From Phytophthora colocasiae (lineage: Eukaryota; Oomycota; Peronosporomycetes; Peronosporales; Peronosporaceae), in contig JAGKQI010000049.1 in the NCBI GenBank assembly GCA_018806915.1, positions 248,001 to 312,000 of the forward strand: 64,000 nt of DNA. The letters run 5' to 3'. Below are positions 41,680 to 54,000 of this stretch, piece after piece. Numbering within the stretch: position 1 is the first letter of the stretch; each line of letters begins with the position of its first letter. The notes under the pieces were generated by a model. That model was given only the letters and a program-made list of their open reading frames with translations, was not told the DNA's origin and searched no databases. Both the position numbers and the translations under genes were made by a program.

Positions 41680-43906
41680 TGGCGAGTAGCGTAGGTAGTG
41701 AAGAAGAAGGTGAGAAGAAGAAGTAGTGTGTAGTTACCGTCAAAAGACGAAGAGAGTTAGATTATATGCTTAAGGAAGGTGACTAGCTGCTTACCAGTCA
41801 TTGTGGAACTGGTGTTCACTATAAGTATAGTGAAGCAGCATTATAGTGGCTTTAGCGGGCTCTATGAGAGCCAGTTATCATATGTCAAAGGTAGGTAAAC
41901 AGTATGTTGAGAGGTTACTTCAACAGCCTCCCTGCCTCATAACATACTATTTCATACAGCCAGTTATAGCAACTATCAAAGGTCGGAATTTTAAAAATAA
42001 AAAATTCCTCAGTCTGGAAACGCCGCCGGAGGAAGCCCAGCGGCTGCTGTCGATACTTTGCCCGTTAAGGGAAGTTAGACACCGCAAGGACACGCCCGGT
42101 AGGAATTCTGACAACACTATGCGTACTAAGCCGGCAGGTAGGGCCTTACGCAAGAGGGGGAAGAGAAATGCGTCTGCAGCCGAGCTTCGAGCTCGCAAGA
42201 GGCGCGTGCCGCTACACGTGCAGCCAGCACACAAAGCCCATACCAAGGACTGTTAATACAGCCGCTGCTGCTGCCTTGGAGTCTAGTAAGCCACCTGAGG
42301 AACTGCTGGAGGCTAGCCAGCCACCTGAGGAAATCCTGGAGGCCACGAAGCTCGCCACAGAGGTCGTTCAAAATGTAGCCATGTCTGACCATGACCTAAA
42401 TCAACCCCAAAACGGCCCCGGAGCAGTCTGCAGCCGACATTACAACGAACCAGGAATGGATTTGTATATATTGTACGGTGACCAACGCCATCAAGTACTC
42501 CCTGTGTCCCAATTGCAAGTGCGGTAGACCCGGAGACATCTGGACCGAGATAGTGGACGAATCGAGTACCGAGGGCGACGCAACTGGCCAAGAGAGTACC
42601 GTGGACGACGTAACTGGCCAAACGAGTACCGTGGACGACGTAACTGACCAAGCGAGTACCGTGGACGACGGAACGAGTACCGTGGACGATGCAACTGGCC
42701 AAATAAGTACCGTGACTGACGGAACGAGTACCGTGGGTGGTCAAGTGGGTACCGTGAGTGACGCAACGAGTACCGTGTGTGACACAGCTGGCCACTTGAG
42801 TACTGTGAGTGACAGAAACAGTACCGTAGATGACGGAAATTTTAACATCGTCAACAGAGTGAATTCTACTGTGCCCGACCAGCCGTCTACCGTTCCCGAG
42901 AAAATGTACTACCCGATTTCTGGGGAGTATTACACGGGTGAGGATGTTATCGTCGGTGATAAGTACGCCACCACCGTGGAGGCTTGGCAAGTCGCCTTCA
43001 TTAATGATCGCCGCGAGACACCTATGGGGGTAGAGTACCAGGTGCTTTGGGTACACCACGACCGATCTTGCAAGAGGCTGTACATGCGCTCATGGGAACC
43101 GCGGTCCAAGTTAGAAGAAGATGACTTCGAGACAGAGATGGCACTTGTTGATCGCTGGAAGGCTTCGTCGGTTCCGCTGTTCGAGACATTCTGGAAGGAA
43201 GATGAGGAAGGTTACTGGCTGATTGGAGCAGATGAAGACAATTTGTGCGTTTTCCAAGCGTTGAAGCGTGCAGCGAAGCTGTTGGGCCGCCCGGACCTCG
43301 TCACGGAGCAGGACATCGAGCAGTTTATCGACGACAGGCTCGTTCTCTACAAGCAAGATCTTCGAGCGGGGGCCACGTGGATTAACGTGCGAGACTTCAT
43401 GATTCGGCTACGAGAGGCAGGTCGAGATATCAACTACAACGCCTTTGTCAAGAACAACTACATGAAGCCAGGTCGCCGTGGTGCTCGCGTAATGATGGAG
43501 GAACCGCTCAAGGATGGAGTCTACATCGTTGCTGCCTACAATCACAGTCACATTGGCCATGCTGCAGTGCTTTCTGTCCAAGGAGAAAACGCCTCATCTA
43601 CGACAAGAAGAACGAAAAGGTAAGCCGATCACGTCCGCAAAGGGGTGGATCAACTTCTATGCATTCATTCGTCCGTTCATTATCTTTAAGTAGATGATAG
43701 GAGTCGGTAGGATTTTCGCGGGTTTGCCTAACCGATAATGGACCTTCCCAGCAAATTTGTCTCTTGTGCATGGTTTGTTGTATATAAACTCATGTGCCTA
43801 GATAATTCGGTACTTGACCAGGAAACCTCAACGAGGGAAAACCTTAAGCGAACAAAAAGATAAAACCCAGTGGGAAAAAAATCTAAAAGGACGCCGGAGA
43901 TAGGCA
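41680..43906 (-). repeat. Copia LTR copy B
   Basis: Lies between gag-pol A and gag-pol B, serving as 5' LTR of A and 3' LTR of B. Has the two-unit form of the 30-bp coding repeat, as copy A does. Confidence 0.75.
42119..43693 (+). CDS. LTR-encoded antisense protein, copy B (frameshifted near the start)
   Basis: Same domain order as the copy at 35058. It is broken by single-base losses at 42203 (GGCGCG for GGGCGCG), by an added base in 42417-42421, and near 43583 and 43618. From about 42478 to 43580 the frame is continuous through the zinc-finger end, repeat tract, chromo-like region and the Cys/His domain. The repeat tract lacks the third STVDDVT unit. Confidence 0.6.
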
Positions 43907-43937
43907 CGCTTCATGCAGTTGTATCATCAGTGTATTT

Positions 43938-46900
43938 CTATGCTGAGTGGCCGGATTCGGCTTTCAGGGATTCTACCCTGAGCTTGGCCCTTAGTTCTCT
44001 GAACTGGTGCTTGTCTAAAGCTTTAGTGAAGATGTCAGCTATCATCTCTTTCGTATTGCAGTAGGTGACGTTGAATTCATGCCTCTCTACCTTTTCTTGT
44101 ACGAAACAATATCGTACGTGTATATGTTTTGATCGTCCGTGAAGTTCAGGGGTTGTAGCAGATTTTGATGCAGCTTTGGTTGTCCTCATAAATGATGTTA
44201 GCCTGCGTTGTAGCAAAGCCAAGTTCTTTGAGGAGAAGTTTGAGGAAAATCATCTCTTGCATGCAGTGACACAGGGCGATATATTCTGCCTCTGTAGTTG
44301 AGAGAACCACAGTGTGGTGCTTCCGGGAGAGCCATGAGATTGGACTGCTTGCGAGCATAGTCACATATCCACCGACGGAGCGTCTCGTGTCGGGGCAGTT
44401 AGCATAGTCAGAGTCACTGTAGGCAAGTAGCTTGTCGGCTAGGTTCTCCGAGGTAACGTCGGACGAGCCTCCCAGAAGGAGACCGTATTCTTTCGTTCCT
44501 GACAAATACTTTAGCCCACGAATGACTGCTTTCCAGTGTTCCATGCCTGGATTGGCTAGGAATTGACTGACCTCACGCATGTAGAATGCCATGTCGGGTC
44601 GTGTCCCAACCATTAGATACATGACACTGCCTACTGCTTGGCGATACGGAATTGATTTCATCGCATCTTTCTCTTGTTCACTGCTAGGCTGGCTGCTTAC
44701 GGAGAGTTTGACGTTCCGTTCTGCTGGTGTTGCTATAGGGTACGGAATGTAGTCGCTGAAGCGGTCAATGACCTTCGTAGCGTACTTGTGTTGGTGGATA
44801 AACATCGTTCGGTTCTTTCGGTCACGTTGAATAGACCAGCCGAGTAAGTACTTCACCTCCCCTAAATCTGACATGGAGAATCGTTTTTTCAGGGCTGATT
44901 TCAGCTCACTGACGAGTGCTGGTGTAGGCGCAATGATCAGTAAGTCGTCAACGTACACTGCAATATAACAAGTGACGTTGTCAACAGTGCGTCGAAAGAC
45001 ACATCGATCTTTAGTGAGTTTCAGAAATCCAAGGCTCTCTAGAAAGGCAGACAAGGTTTGGTACCAGACACGGGGTGCTTGCTTTAACCCGTATAAGCTC
45101 TTAAGAAGTTTGCACACTAGATGCTCCTTGCCCGGGATTTTGAAACCTTCCGGTTGAGCCATGTAGATCTCTTCTTCCAAATAGCCATTAAGGAATGCTG
45201 TTTTGACATCCATTTGGTGGACTTCAAGGTCGAGAAGAGCTGCAATAGTAAGCAGTAGTCTGAGTACCTCCATCCTGATGACAGGAGAAAATCTCATTGT
45301 AGTCGATGCCAAATTCCTGTAGGAACCCTTTGATCACCAGACGCGCCTTAAAGCGGTCAATTTCGCCAGTGCCGGTATACTTCACTACGAAGACCCATCG
45401 GCTACTCAAGATCTTCCTCCTTTTAGGAGGGTTTACCAACACCCAAGTGTTATTGTCCATGAGGGACTTGTATTCCGATTTAGCTGCTGAATGCCACTGG
45501 TTAGCGTGGGAAGACTTCATTGCTTCCCGATACGTAGTGGGCTCTGACACATACCGAATAGCTAGTAATGTGTACAGTAAATGCTGACGTTGCTCCTGTT
45601 CGTGGATGTCTTCCTCAGAGTTGAGGGTTACGTCACAGGCTTCCTCAGTGTTGAGTCGCGCGTTAGTGGCTTCCGCAGTGAGGCGGGGTCGCTTAGGAGC
45701 TGTAGTGTGCGGAGGATCAGAGTCCGTCTCCGTCCGAAATGAGTAATGAATGGCTGTTCGATCAATAGCCTCCCTCAAAGAGGGTAGTACCCGTTTGTTG
45801 GCTGTACCTGGTACGGTTCCCGTTGCAGTACCTGAAGTGGGTAATGGTGTCGTCACTGGTTCTGATTCAGGCTCAGTTTCATGCTCTTGTGATGGCAGAA
45901 CAGCAGGTGCAGGTGACGCAGGTACAGGTACAGGTTCAGCAGGTTGCTGCCTGTTGGTGGGTTGTGTGGGCTCTGGTGTAGACGTCAGGCCATTGAGAGG
46001 GGGAAATTCGTCCTCTTTAAAAACTACATCACGACTATACACAATGGCATGTGTGTTAATGTCCATGAGACGATATCCTTTCTTGTGGTCAGGTACGCCG
46101 AGATACATGCACAAACGGGCTCTAGCGTCGAGTTTGTCTCGGTATTGCTCCGTGATGTGGACATATCCACTACATCCAAAGACTTTGATGTATTGCATCG
46201 AGGGGATTCGGTTGTACCAAAGTTCGTACGGGGTTCGACCGTCCGTCTTAGAGCTAGGCGTCATGTTGATGAGAGTTGTCACGTGACAGACACACTCGAC
46301 CCACAATCTCTTGGAGAGTTTGCCGTCAAGTAGAAGGGCTCGGACACGCTCCATGATAGTACGCATGCGGCGTTCAGCAACTCCATTCTGCTGAGGAGTA
46401 TACGCGTTGGTGAATTGTGCATGAGTCCCATACTTTTTAAAGATGATTCGACCCAGCTTCTCGTACTCTTTCGCATTGTCTGCTTGGAGACGTTGAATCT
46501 CGAAATTTTCGTGAGACTTATCGTCTTCAGGACTGAACGTGTACTCAATGACAGAGATATCTTGTCTAAAGATGTTCAGGGCTTTCTTCCTGAAGTCTTC
46601 GTAGCAGTCGTACAACTCGCTACGGTTCTTAATTGCATAAGTGAACATGAATCGAGAAAAGTCATCGATGAAGATCAAGAAGTAACGGCAACCAGTAAGA
46701 CTAGGCACAGGTAGTGGACCACAGATATCTGAATGGATTTTCGACAAAGGTGATGTGGCACGTTTAACAACTCTATTAGAGTAAAGGGGGAGCGGTGTGA
46801 CTTCGCTAACGTGCATGCAACACAGAAGAAATCTGACTTAGAACCTAGAGGTACAGATTCGTCGAGTCCATCTATGGCTTGGCTCCTAGATAGGTCATTC

Positions 46901-48746
46901 AAGACACGAACGTTAGGATGTCCAAGGCGTTTATGTAAGAGCAGAAAGGAACGTTGCTTACCTGAGGCAATAAGGGCCGCTGGTGGTGCCGCTGGCTTGG
47001 CTTGGAACTGATACAGGTCCGTGTTGTTAGCCATGAGTGCCTTGATCTTGAAGCGCTGGTCGGTTTGCATAGCACACTGTTTGCGGTCAAAGCTGAAGCG
47101 AAAATCATGCTTCACCGCTGCTGGAATAGACAGCAGGCTGAATTGGAGCTGGGGAGCGTACAAGACACCATGGAGGATAAGCTTCTGCATGTTGCCCTTG
47201 GAGTCAGAGACTTGTAGCTCGACCCGTCCAATGCCTTCAATGGGGATCTTGTTGTTTCCGCCAACCGTGATCGATCCACCACTAGTGGTGATGTCAGTAA
47301 ACCACTGGGATTCATGGGACACATGGCGTGTGCAGCCAGAGTCGATCGTCCAGGTGGGGTCAGGTTCAACCTTGGCTTGAGCGGTAAGGCTAAACTGAGG
47401 ATTGACTGTGGTGGCGACAGCAATGAGACCGGTATCACGACGTCCTTGGCGAGACACCTTCCGGTTGCCAGATTCATTGTCGTTGTCATCGTCGTCGTCA
47501 TTGTCTGACTCGAGAGGGCGGTCCTTGTAGCGCTCTTGGCCACGTTGTTTGCCACCGTTCCCGTGTTTCTTGTTGTTGCCACCGTTGTTGCCCTTGAAGT
47601 CTCGGTTGTTATTTCCCTTGTAGCTGCGCCCGTTGTTCGAGTTCCGATACGGATGATCGCGCTTCGAGTTACCCTTGAAAGCGAAATTAGCAGGGAGTAC
47701 CGTTCCAGCTTTCACTCGTCCATCACGCAAGTCCTTTTGTAGACCGCGGCACTGACGAATGTTGTGGCGTGGGCGATCACAGTACGAGCAGATATTGGCA
47801 TTGTCGCGCTCTGATGCAGAAGGCCCAGTTGCCACAAGAGCTCGCTCACCCTTGGTTGCAGGAGTCTCAGGGGTACCCTTGGCCAAGGTGTAGCGCTCCT
47901 GAGCTTGGAGGTCGCGAACCTTGCCTTCGATACTCTGCTTGAGATCTTCATACGGGATATACTTCCGTTGGCCCTTCCAAATGCGGAGATCATCCTTCCA
48001 TGACTTGGGCATCGAATGGAACAGGTAGATAGACTTATGTCCTCGGTCATCACCGACTCGGTGGCTTCTGACGCGGCTTTCATCGCGTTCTCAAGTTTGA
48101 GAAAGAATTCAGTCAAGTCGGATCCTTCCTCATACTTGATCTCCATCAAGTAGTGTTGGATGAAGTACGGATCACCGTGAAAGGCTGCTCCCTCGTACTT
48201 CTGGCAGATGTAGTTGAAAATCTCGTAGGAAGTCTTGAGATTCTTGACCAGCCGCACGTGCATGTTGTCCATCGTCTTCATCAAGAAGGCTTTGGTCTTG
48301 GCTTCTTGGCGACGGCGCTCACGCTGGGTAAGAGGCTGAGGCTTCTCTTTCTTCAGGTGCTTACGTGCTCGACGAGCTTCACGCGAGTTGAACGGTCGGA
48401 CGGCTGGAAGATCACTTGCGCTTGATGGACCCATCTGAGCTGGCTCCCGAGTCATCATCAGAGTCCGAGGGCGGCTTTAGCTCGTCATCGCTCTCCTCGT
48501 AGTCCACAGCGTCAGAGTCGACTTCAGCATCCTTGGTGGCCTTGGCAGGAGGGTCGTCGTCGTCGGACATGTCGTTAGTGCTGTCTTCACTCTCTTCGTC
48601 TGACACACCATCGTAGTCGAGCTGCTTCACGTAGCCGAGCAGGTGCTTGCCATCGAGTGCTGCGCACACGCGAGCCTTTCACACGTCGAAGTTCTCGGCA
48701 CCGATGAGTCGTGGGAAGTCGTCGCTTGAGGCTTGTCTTGGGCTCA
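43938..48746 (-). pseudogene. Copia gag-pol polyprotein, copy B
   Basis: Same architecture as copy A. Gag codon ~23 is a nonsense change (TGG to TGA near 48679), a substitution not explained by homopolymer error, and there are indels near 48415 and 48040. 48012-46675 and 46816-45224 are long open frames covering zinc knuckle to protease and integrase to early RT. A 2-bp deletion near 45285 in the RT fingers (EIFS|PVIRMEV) is shared with copy C but not A. 45312-44146 then runs uninterrupted through YVDD and most of RNase H, and an extra base near 44147 precedes the last segment. Confidence 0.9.
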
Positions 48747-48751
48747 TAACC
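48740..48751 (-). other. Primer-binding site of Copia copy B
   Basis: GGTTATGAGCCC on the minus strand, 2 bp from the LTR edge at 48754; identical to the site of copy A. Confidence 0.65.
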
Positions 48752-48753
48752 TC

Positions 48754-51011
48754 TGGCGAGTAGCGTAGGTAGTGAAGAAGAAGGTGAGAAGAAGAAGTAG
48801 TGTGTAGTTACCGTCAAAAGACGAAGAGAGTTAGATTATATGCTTAAGGAAGTTGACTAGCTGCTTACCAGTCATTGTGAACTGGTGTTCACTATAAGTA
48901 TAGTGAAGCAGCATTATAGTGGCTTTAGCGGGCTCTATGAGAGCCAGTTATCATATGTCAAAGGTAGGTAAACAGTATGTTGAGAGGTTACTTCAACAGC
49001 CTCCCTGCCTCATAACATACTATTTCATACAGCCAGTTATAGCAACTATCAAAGGTCGGAATTTTAAAAATAAAAAATTCCTCAGTCTGGAAACGCCGCC
49101 GGAGGAAGCCCAGCGGCTGCTGTCGATACTTTGCCCGTTAAGGGAAGTTAGACACCGCAAGGACACGCCCCGGTAGGGAATTCTGACAACACTATGCGTA
49201 CTAAGCCGGCAGGTAGGGCCTTACGCAAGAGGGGAAGAGAAATGCGTCTGCAGCCGAGCTTCGAGCTCGCAAGAGGGCGCGTGCCGCTACACGTGCAGCC
49301 AGCACACAAGCCATACCAAGGACTGTTAATACAGCCGCTGCTGCTGCCTTGGAGTCTAGTAAGCCACCTGAGGAACTGCTGGAGGCTAGCCAGCCACCTG
49401 AGGAAATCCTGGAGGCCACGAAGCTCGCCACAGAGGTCGTTCAAAATGTAGCCATGTCTGACCATGACCTAAATCAACCCCAAAACGGCCCCGAGCAGTC
49501 TGCAGCCGACATTACAACGAACCAGGAATGGATTTGTATATATTGTACGGTGACCAACGCCATCAAGTACTCCCTGTGTCCCAATTGCAAGTGCGGTAGA
49601 CCCGGAGACATCTGGACCGAGATAGTGGACGAATCGAGTACCGAGGGCGACGCAACTGGCCAAGAGAGTACCGTGGACGACGTAACTGGCCAAACGAGTA
49701 CCGTGGACGACGTAACTAGCCAAACGAGTACCGTGGACGACGTAACTGACCAAGCGAGTACCGTGGACGACGGAACGAGTACCGTGGACGATGCAACTGG
49801 CCAAATAAGTACCGTGACTGACGGAACGAGTACCGTGGGTGGTCAAGTGGGTACCGTGAGTGACGCAACGAGTACCGTGTGTGACACAGCTGGCCACTTG
49901 AGTACTGTGAGTGACAGAAACAGTACCGTAGATGACGGAAATTTTAACATCGTCAACAGAGTGAATTCTACTGTGCCCGACCAGCCGTCTACCGTTCCCG
50001 AGAAAATGTACTACCCGATTTCTGGGGAGTATTACACGGGTGAGGATGTTATCGTCGGTGATAAGTACGCCACCACCGTGGAGGCTTGGCAAGTCGCCTT
50101 CATTAATGATCGCCGCGAGACACCTATGGGGGTAGAGTACCAGGTGCTTTGGGTACACCACGACCGATCTTGCAAGAGGCTGTACATGCGCTCATGGGAA
50201 CCGCGGTCCAAGTTAGAAGAAGATGACTTCGAGACAGAGATGGCACTTGTTGATCGCTGGAAGGCTTCGTCGGTTCCGCTGTTCGAGACATTCTGGAAGG
50301 AAGATGAGGAAGGTTACTGGCTGATTGGAGCAGATGAAGACAATTTGTGCGTTTTCCAAGCGTTGAAGCGTGCAGCGAAGCTGTTGGGCCGCCCGGACCT
50401 CGTCACGGAGCAGGACATCGAGCAGTTTATCGACGACAGGCTCGTTCTCTACAAGCAAGATCTTCGAGCGGGGGCCACGTGGATTAACGTGCGAGACTTC
50501 ATGATTCGGCTACGAGAGGCAGGTCGAGATATCAACTACAACGCCTTTGTCAAGAACAACTACATGAAGCCAGGTCGCCGTGGTGCTCGCGTAATGATGG
50601 AGGAACCGCTCAAGGATGGAGTCTACATCGTTGCTGCCTACAATCACAGTCACATTGGCCATGCTGCAGTGCTTTCTGTCCAAGGGAGAAAACGCCTCAT
50701 CTACGACAAGAAGAACGAAAAAGGTAAGCCGATCACGTCCGCAAAGGGGTGGATCAACTTCTATGCATTCATTCGTCCGTTCATTATCTTTAAGTAGATG
50801 ATAGGAGTCGGTAGGATTTTCGCGGGTTTGCCTAACCGATAATGGACCTTCCCAGCAAATTTGTCTCTTGTGCATGGTTTGTTGTATATAAACTCATGTG
50901 CCTAGATAATTCGGTACTTGACCAGGGAAACCTCAACGAGGGAAAACCTTAAGCGAACAAAAAGATAAAACCCAGTGGGAAAAAAATCTAAAAGGACGCC
51001 GGAGATAGGCA
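48754..51011 (-). repeat. Copia LTR copy C
   Basis: About 30 bp longer than copies A and B because the internal coding repeat has three units. Confidence 0.75.
49194..50797 (+). CDS. LTR-encoded antisense protein, copy C (best preserved)
   Basis: Apart from one missing G near 49232 in the basic N-terminus, the frame is open from about 49240 to the stop at 50797. It gives a continuous RanBP2 zinc finger, three STVDDVT units, the chromo-like segment, and the C-terminal Cys/His domain ending ITSAKGWINFYAFIRPFIIF. That the downstream ~480 codons are open without a stop, antisense to the retroelement transcript, is the main evidence that this is a true gene. The corrected length is about 534 codons. 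Confidence 0.7.
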
Positions 51012-51042
51012 CGCTTCATGCAGTTGTATCATCAGTGTATTT

Positions 51043-54000
51043 CTATGCTGAGTGGCCGGATTCGGCTTTCAGGGATTCTACCCTGAGCTTGGCCCTTAGT
51101 TCTCTGAACTGGTGCTTGTCTAAAGCTTTAGTGAAGATGTCAGCTATCATCTCTTTCGTATTGCAGTAGGTGACGTTGAATTCATGCCTCTCTACCTTTT
51201 CTTGTACGAAACAATATCGTACGTGTATATGTTTTGATCGTCCGTGAAGTTCGGGGTTGTAGCAGATTTTGATGCAGCTTTGGTTGTCCTCATAAATGAT
51301 GTTAGCCTGCGTTGTAGCAAAGCCAAGTTCTTTGAGGAGAAGTTTGAGGAAAATCATCTCTTGCATGCAGTGACACAGGGCGATATATTCTGCCTCTGTA
51401 GTTGAGAGAACCACAGTGTGGTGCTTCCGGGAGAGCCATGAGATTGGACTGCTTGCGAGCATAGTCACATATCCACCGACGGAGCGTCTCGTGTCGGGGC
51501 AGTTAGCATAGTCAGAGTCACTGTAGGCAAGTAGCTTGTCGGCTAGGTTCTCCGAGGTAACGTCGGACGAGCCTCCCAGAAGGAGACCGTATTCTTTCGT
51601 TCCTGACAAATACTTTAGCCCACGAATGACTGCTTTCCAGTGTTCCATGCCTGGATTGGCTAGGAATTGACTGACCTCACGCATGTAGAATGCCATGTCG
51701 GGTCGTGTCCCAACCATTAGATACATGACACTGCCTACTGCTTGGCGATACGGAATTGATTTCATCGCATCTTTCTCTTGTTCACTGCTAGGCTGGCTGC
51801 TTACGGAGAGTTTGACGTTCCGTTCTGCTGGTGTTGCTATAGGGTACGGAATGTAGTCGCTGAAGCGGTCAATGACCTTCGTAGCGTACTTGTGTTGGTG
51901 GATAAACATCGTTCGGTTCTTTCGGTCACGTTGAATAGACCAGCCGAGTAAGTACTTCACCTCCCCTAAATCTGACATGGAGAATCGTTTTTCAGGGCTG
52001 ATTTCAGCTCACTGACGAGTGCTGGTGTAGGCGCAATGATCAGTAAGTCGTCAACGTACACTGCAATATAACAAGTGACGTTGTCAACAGTGCGTCGAAA
52101 GACACATCGATCTTTAGTGAGTTTCAGAAATCCAAGGCTCTCTAGAAAGGCAGACAAGGTTTGGTACCAGACACGGTGCTTGCTTTAACCCGTATAAGCT
52201 CTTAAGAAGTTTGCACACTAGATGCTCCTTGCCCGGGATTTTGAAACCTTCCGGTTGAGCCATGTAGATCTCTTCTTCCAAATAGCCATTAAGGAATGCT
52301 GTTTTGACATCCATTTGGTGGACTTCAAGGTCGAGAAGAGCTGCAATAGTAAGCAGTAGTCTGAGTACCTCCATCCTGATGACAGGAGAAAATCTCATTG
52401 TAGTCGATGCCAAATTCCTGTAGGAACCCTTTGATCACCAGACGCGCCTTAAAGCGGTCAATTTCGCCAGTGCCGGTATACTTCACTACGAAGACCCATC
52501 GGCTACTCAAGATCTTCCTCCTTTTAGGAGGGTTTACCAACACCCAAGTGTTATTGTCCATGAGGACTTGTATTCCGATTTAGCTGCTGAATGCCACTGG
52601 TTAGCGTGGGAAGACTTCATTGCTTCCCGATACGTAGTGGGCTCTGACACATACCGAATAGCTAGTAATGTGTACAGTAAATGCTGACGTTGCTCCTGTT
52701 CGTGGATGTCTTCCTCAGAGTTGAGGGTTACGTCACAGGCTTCCTCAGTGTTGAGTCGCGCGTTAGTGGCTTCCGCAGTGAGGCGGGGTCGCTTAGGAGC
52801 TGTAGTGTGCGGAGGATCAGAGTCCGTCTCCGTCCGAAATGAGTAATGAATGGCTGTTCGATCAATAGCCTCCCTCAAAGAGGGTAGTACCCGTTTGTTG
52901 GCTGTACCTGGTACGGTTCCCGTTGCAGTACCTGAAGTGGGTAATGGTGTCGTCACTGGTTCTGATTCAGGCTCAGTTTCATGCTCTTGTGATGGCAGAA
53001 CAGCAGGTGCAGGTGACGCAGGTACAGGTACAGGTTCAGCAGGTTGCTGCCTGTTGGTGGGTTGTGTGGGCTCTGGTGTAGACGTCAGGCCATTGAGAGG
53101 GGAAATTCGTCCTCTTTAAAAACTACATCACGACTATACACAATGGCATGTGTGTTAATGTCCATGAGACGATATCCTTTCTTGTGGTCAGGTACGCCGA
53201 GATACATGCACAAACGGGCTCTAGCGTCGAGTTTGTCTCGGTATTGCTCCGTGATGTGGACATATCCACTACATCCAAAGACTTTGATGTATTGCATCGA
53301 GGGATTCAGTTGTACCAAAGTTCGTACGGGGTTCGACCGTCCGTCTTAGAGCTAGGCGTCATGTTGATGAGAGTTGTCACGTGACAGACACACTCGACCC
53401 ACAATCTCTTGGAGAGTTTGCCGTCAAGTAGAAGGGCTCGGACACGCTCCATGATAGTACGCATGCGGCGTTCAGCAACTCCATTCTGCTGAGGAGTATA
53501 CGCGTTGGTGAATTGTGCATGAGTCCCATACTTTTTAAAGATGATTCGACCCAGCTTCTCGTACTCTTTCGCATTGTCTGCTTGGAGACGTTGAATCTCG
53601 AAATTTTCGTGAGACTTATCGTCTTCAGGACTGAACGTGTACTCAATGACAGAGATATCTTTCTAAAGATGTTCAGGGCTTTCTTCCTGAAGTCTTCGTA
53701 GCAGTCGTACAACTCGCTACGGTTCTTAATTGCATAAGTGAACATGAATCGAGAAAAGTCATCGATGAAGATCAAGAAGTAACGGCAACCAGTAAGACTA
53801 GGCACAGGTAGTGGACCACAGATATCTGAATGGATTTTCGACAAAGGTGATGTGGCACGTTTAACAACTCTATTAGAGTAAAAGGGGGAGCGGTGTGACT
53901 TCGCTAACGTGCATGCAACACAGAAGAAATCTGACTTAGAACCTAGAGGTACAGATTCGTCGAGTCCATCTATGGCTTGGCTCCTAGATAGGTCATTCAA

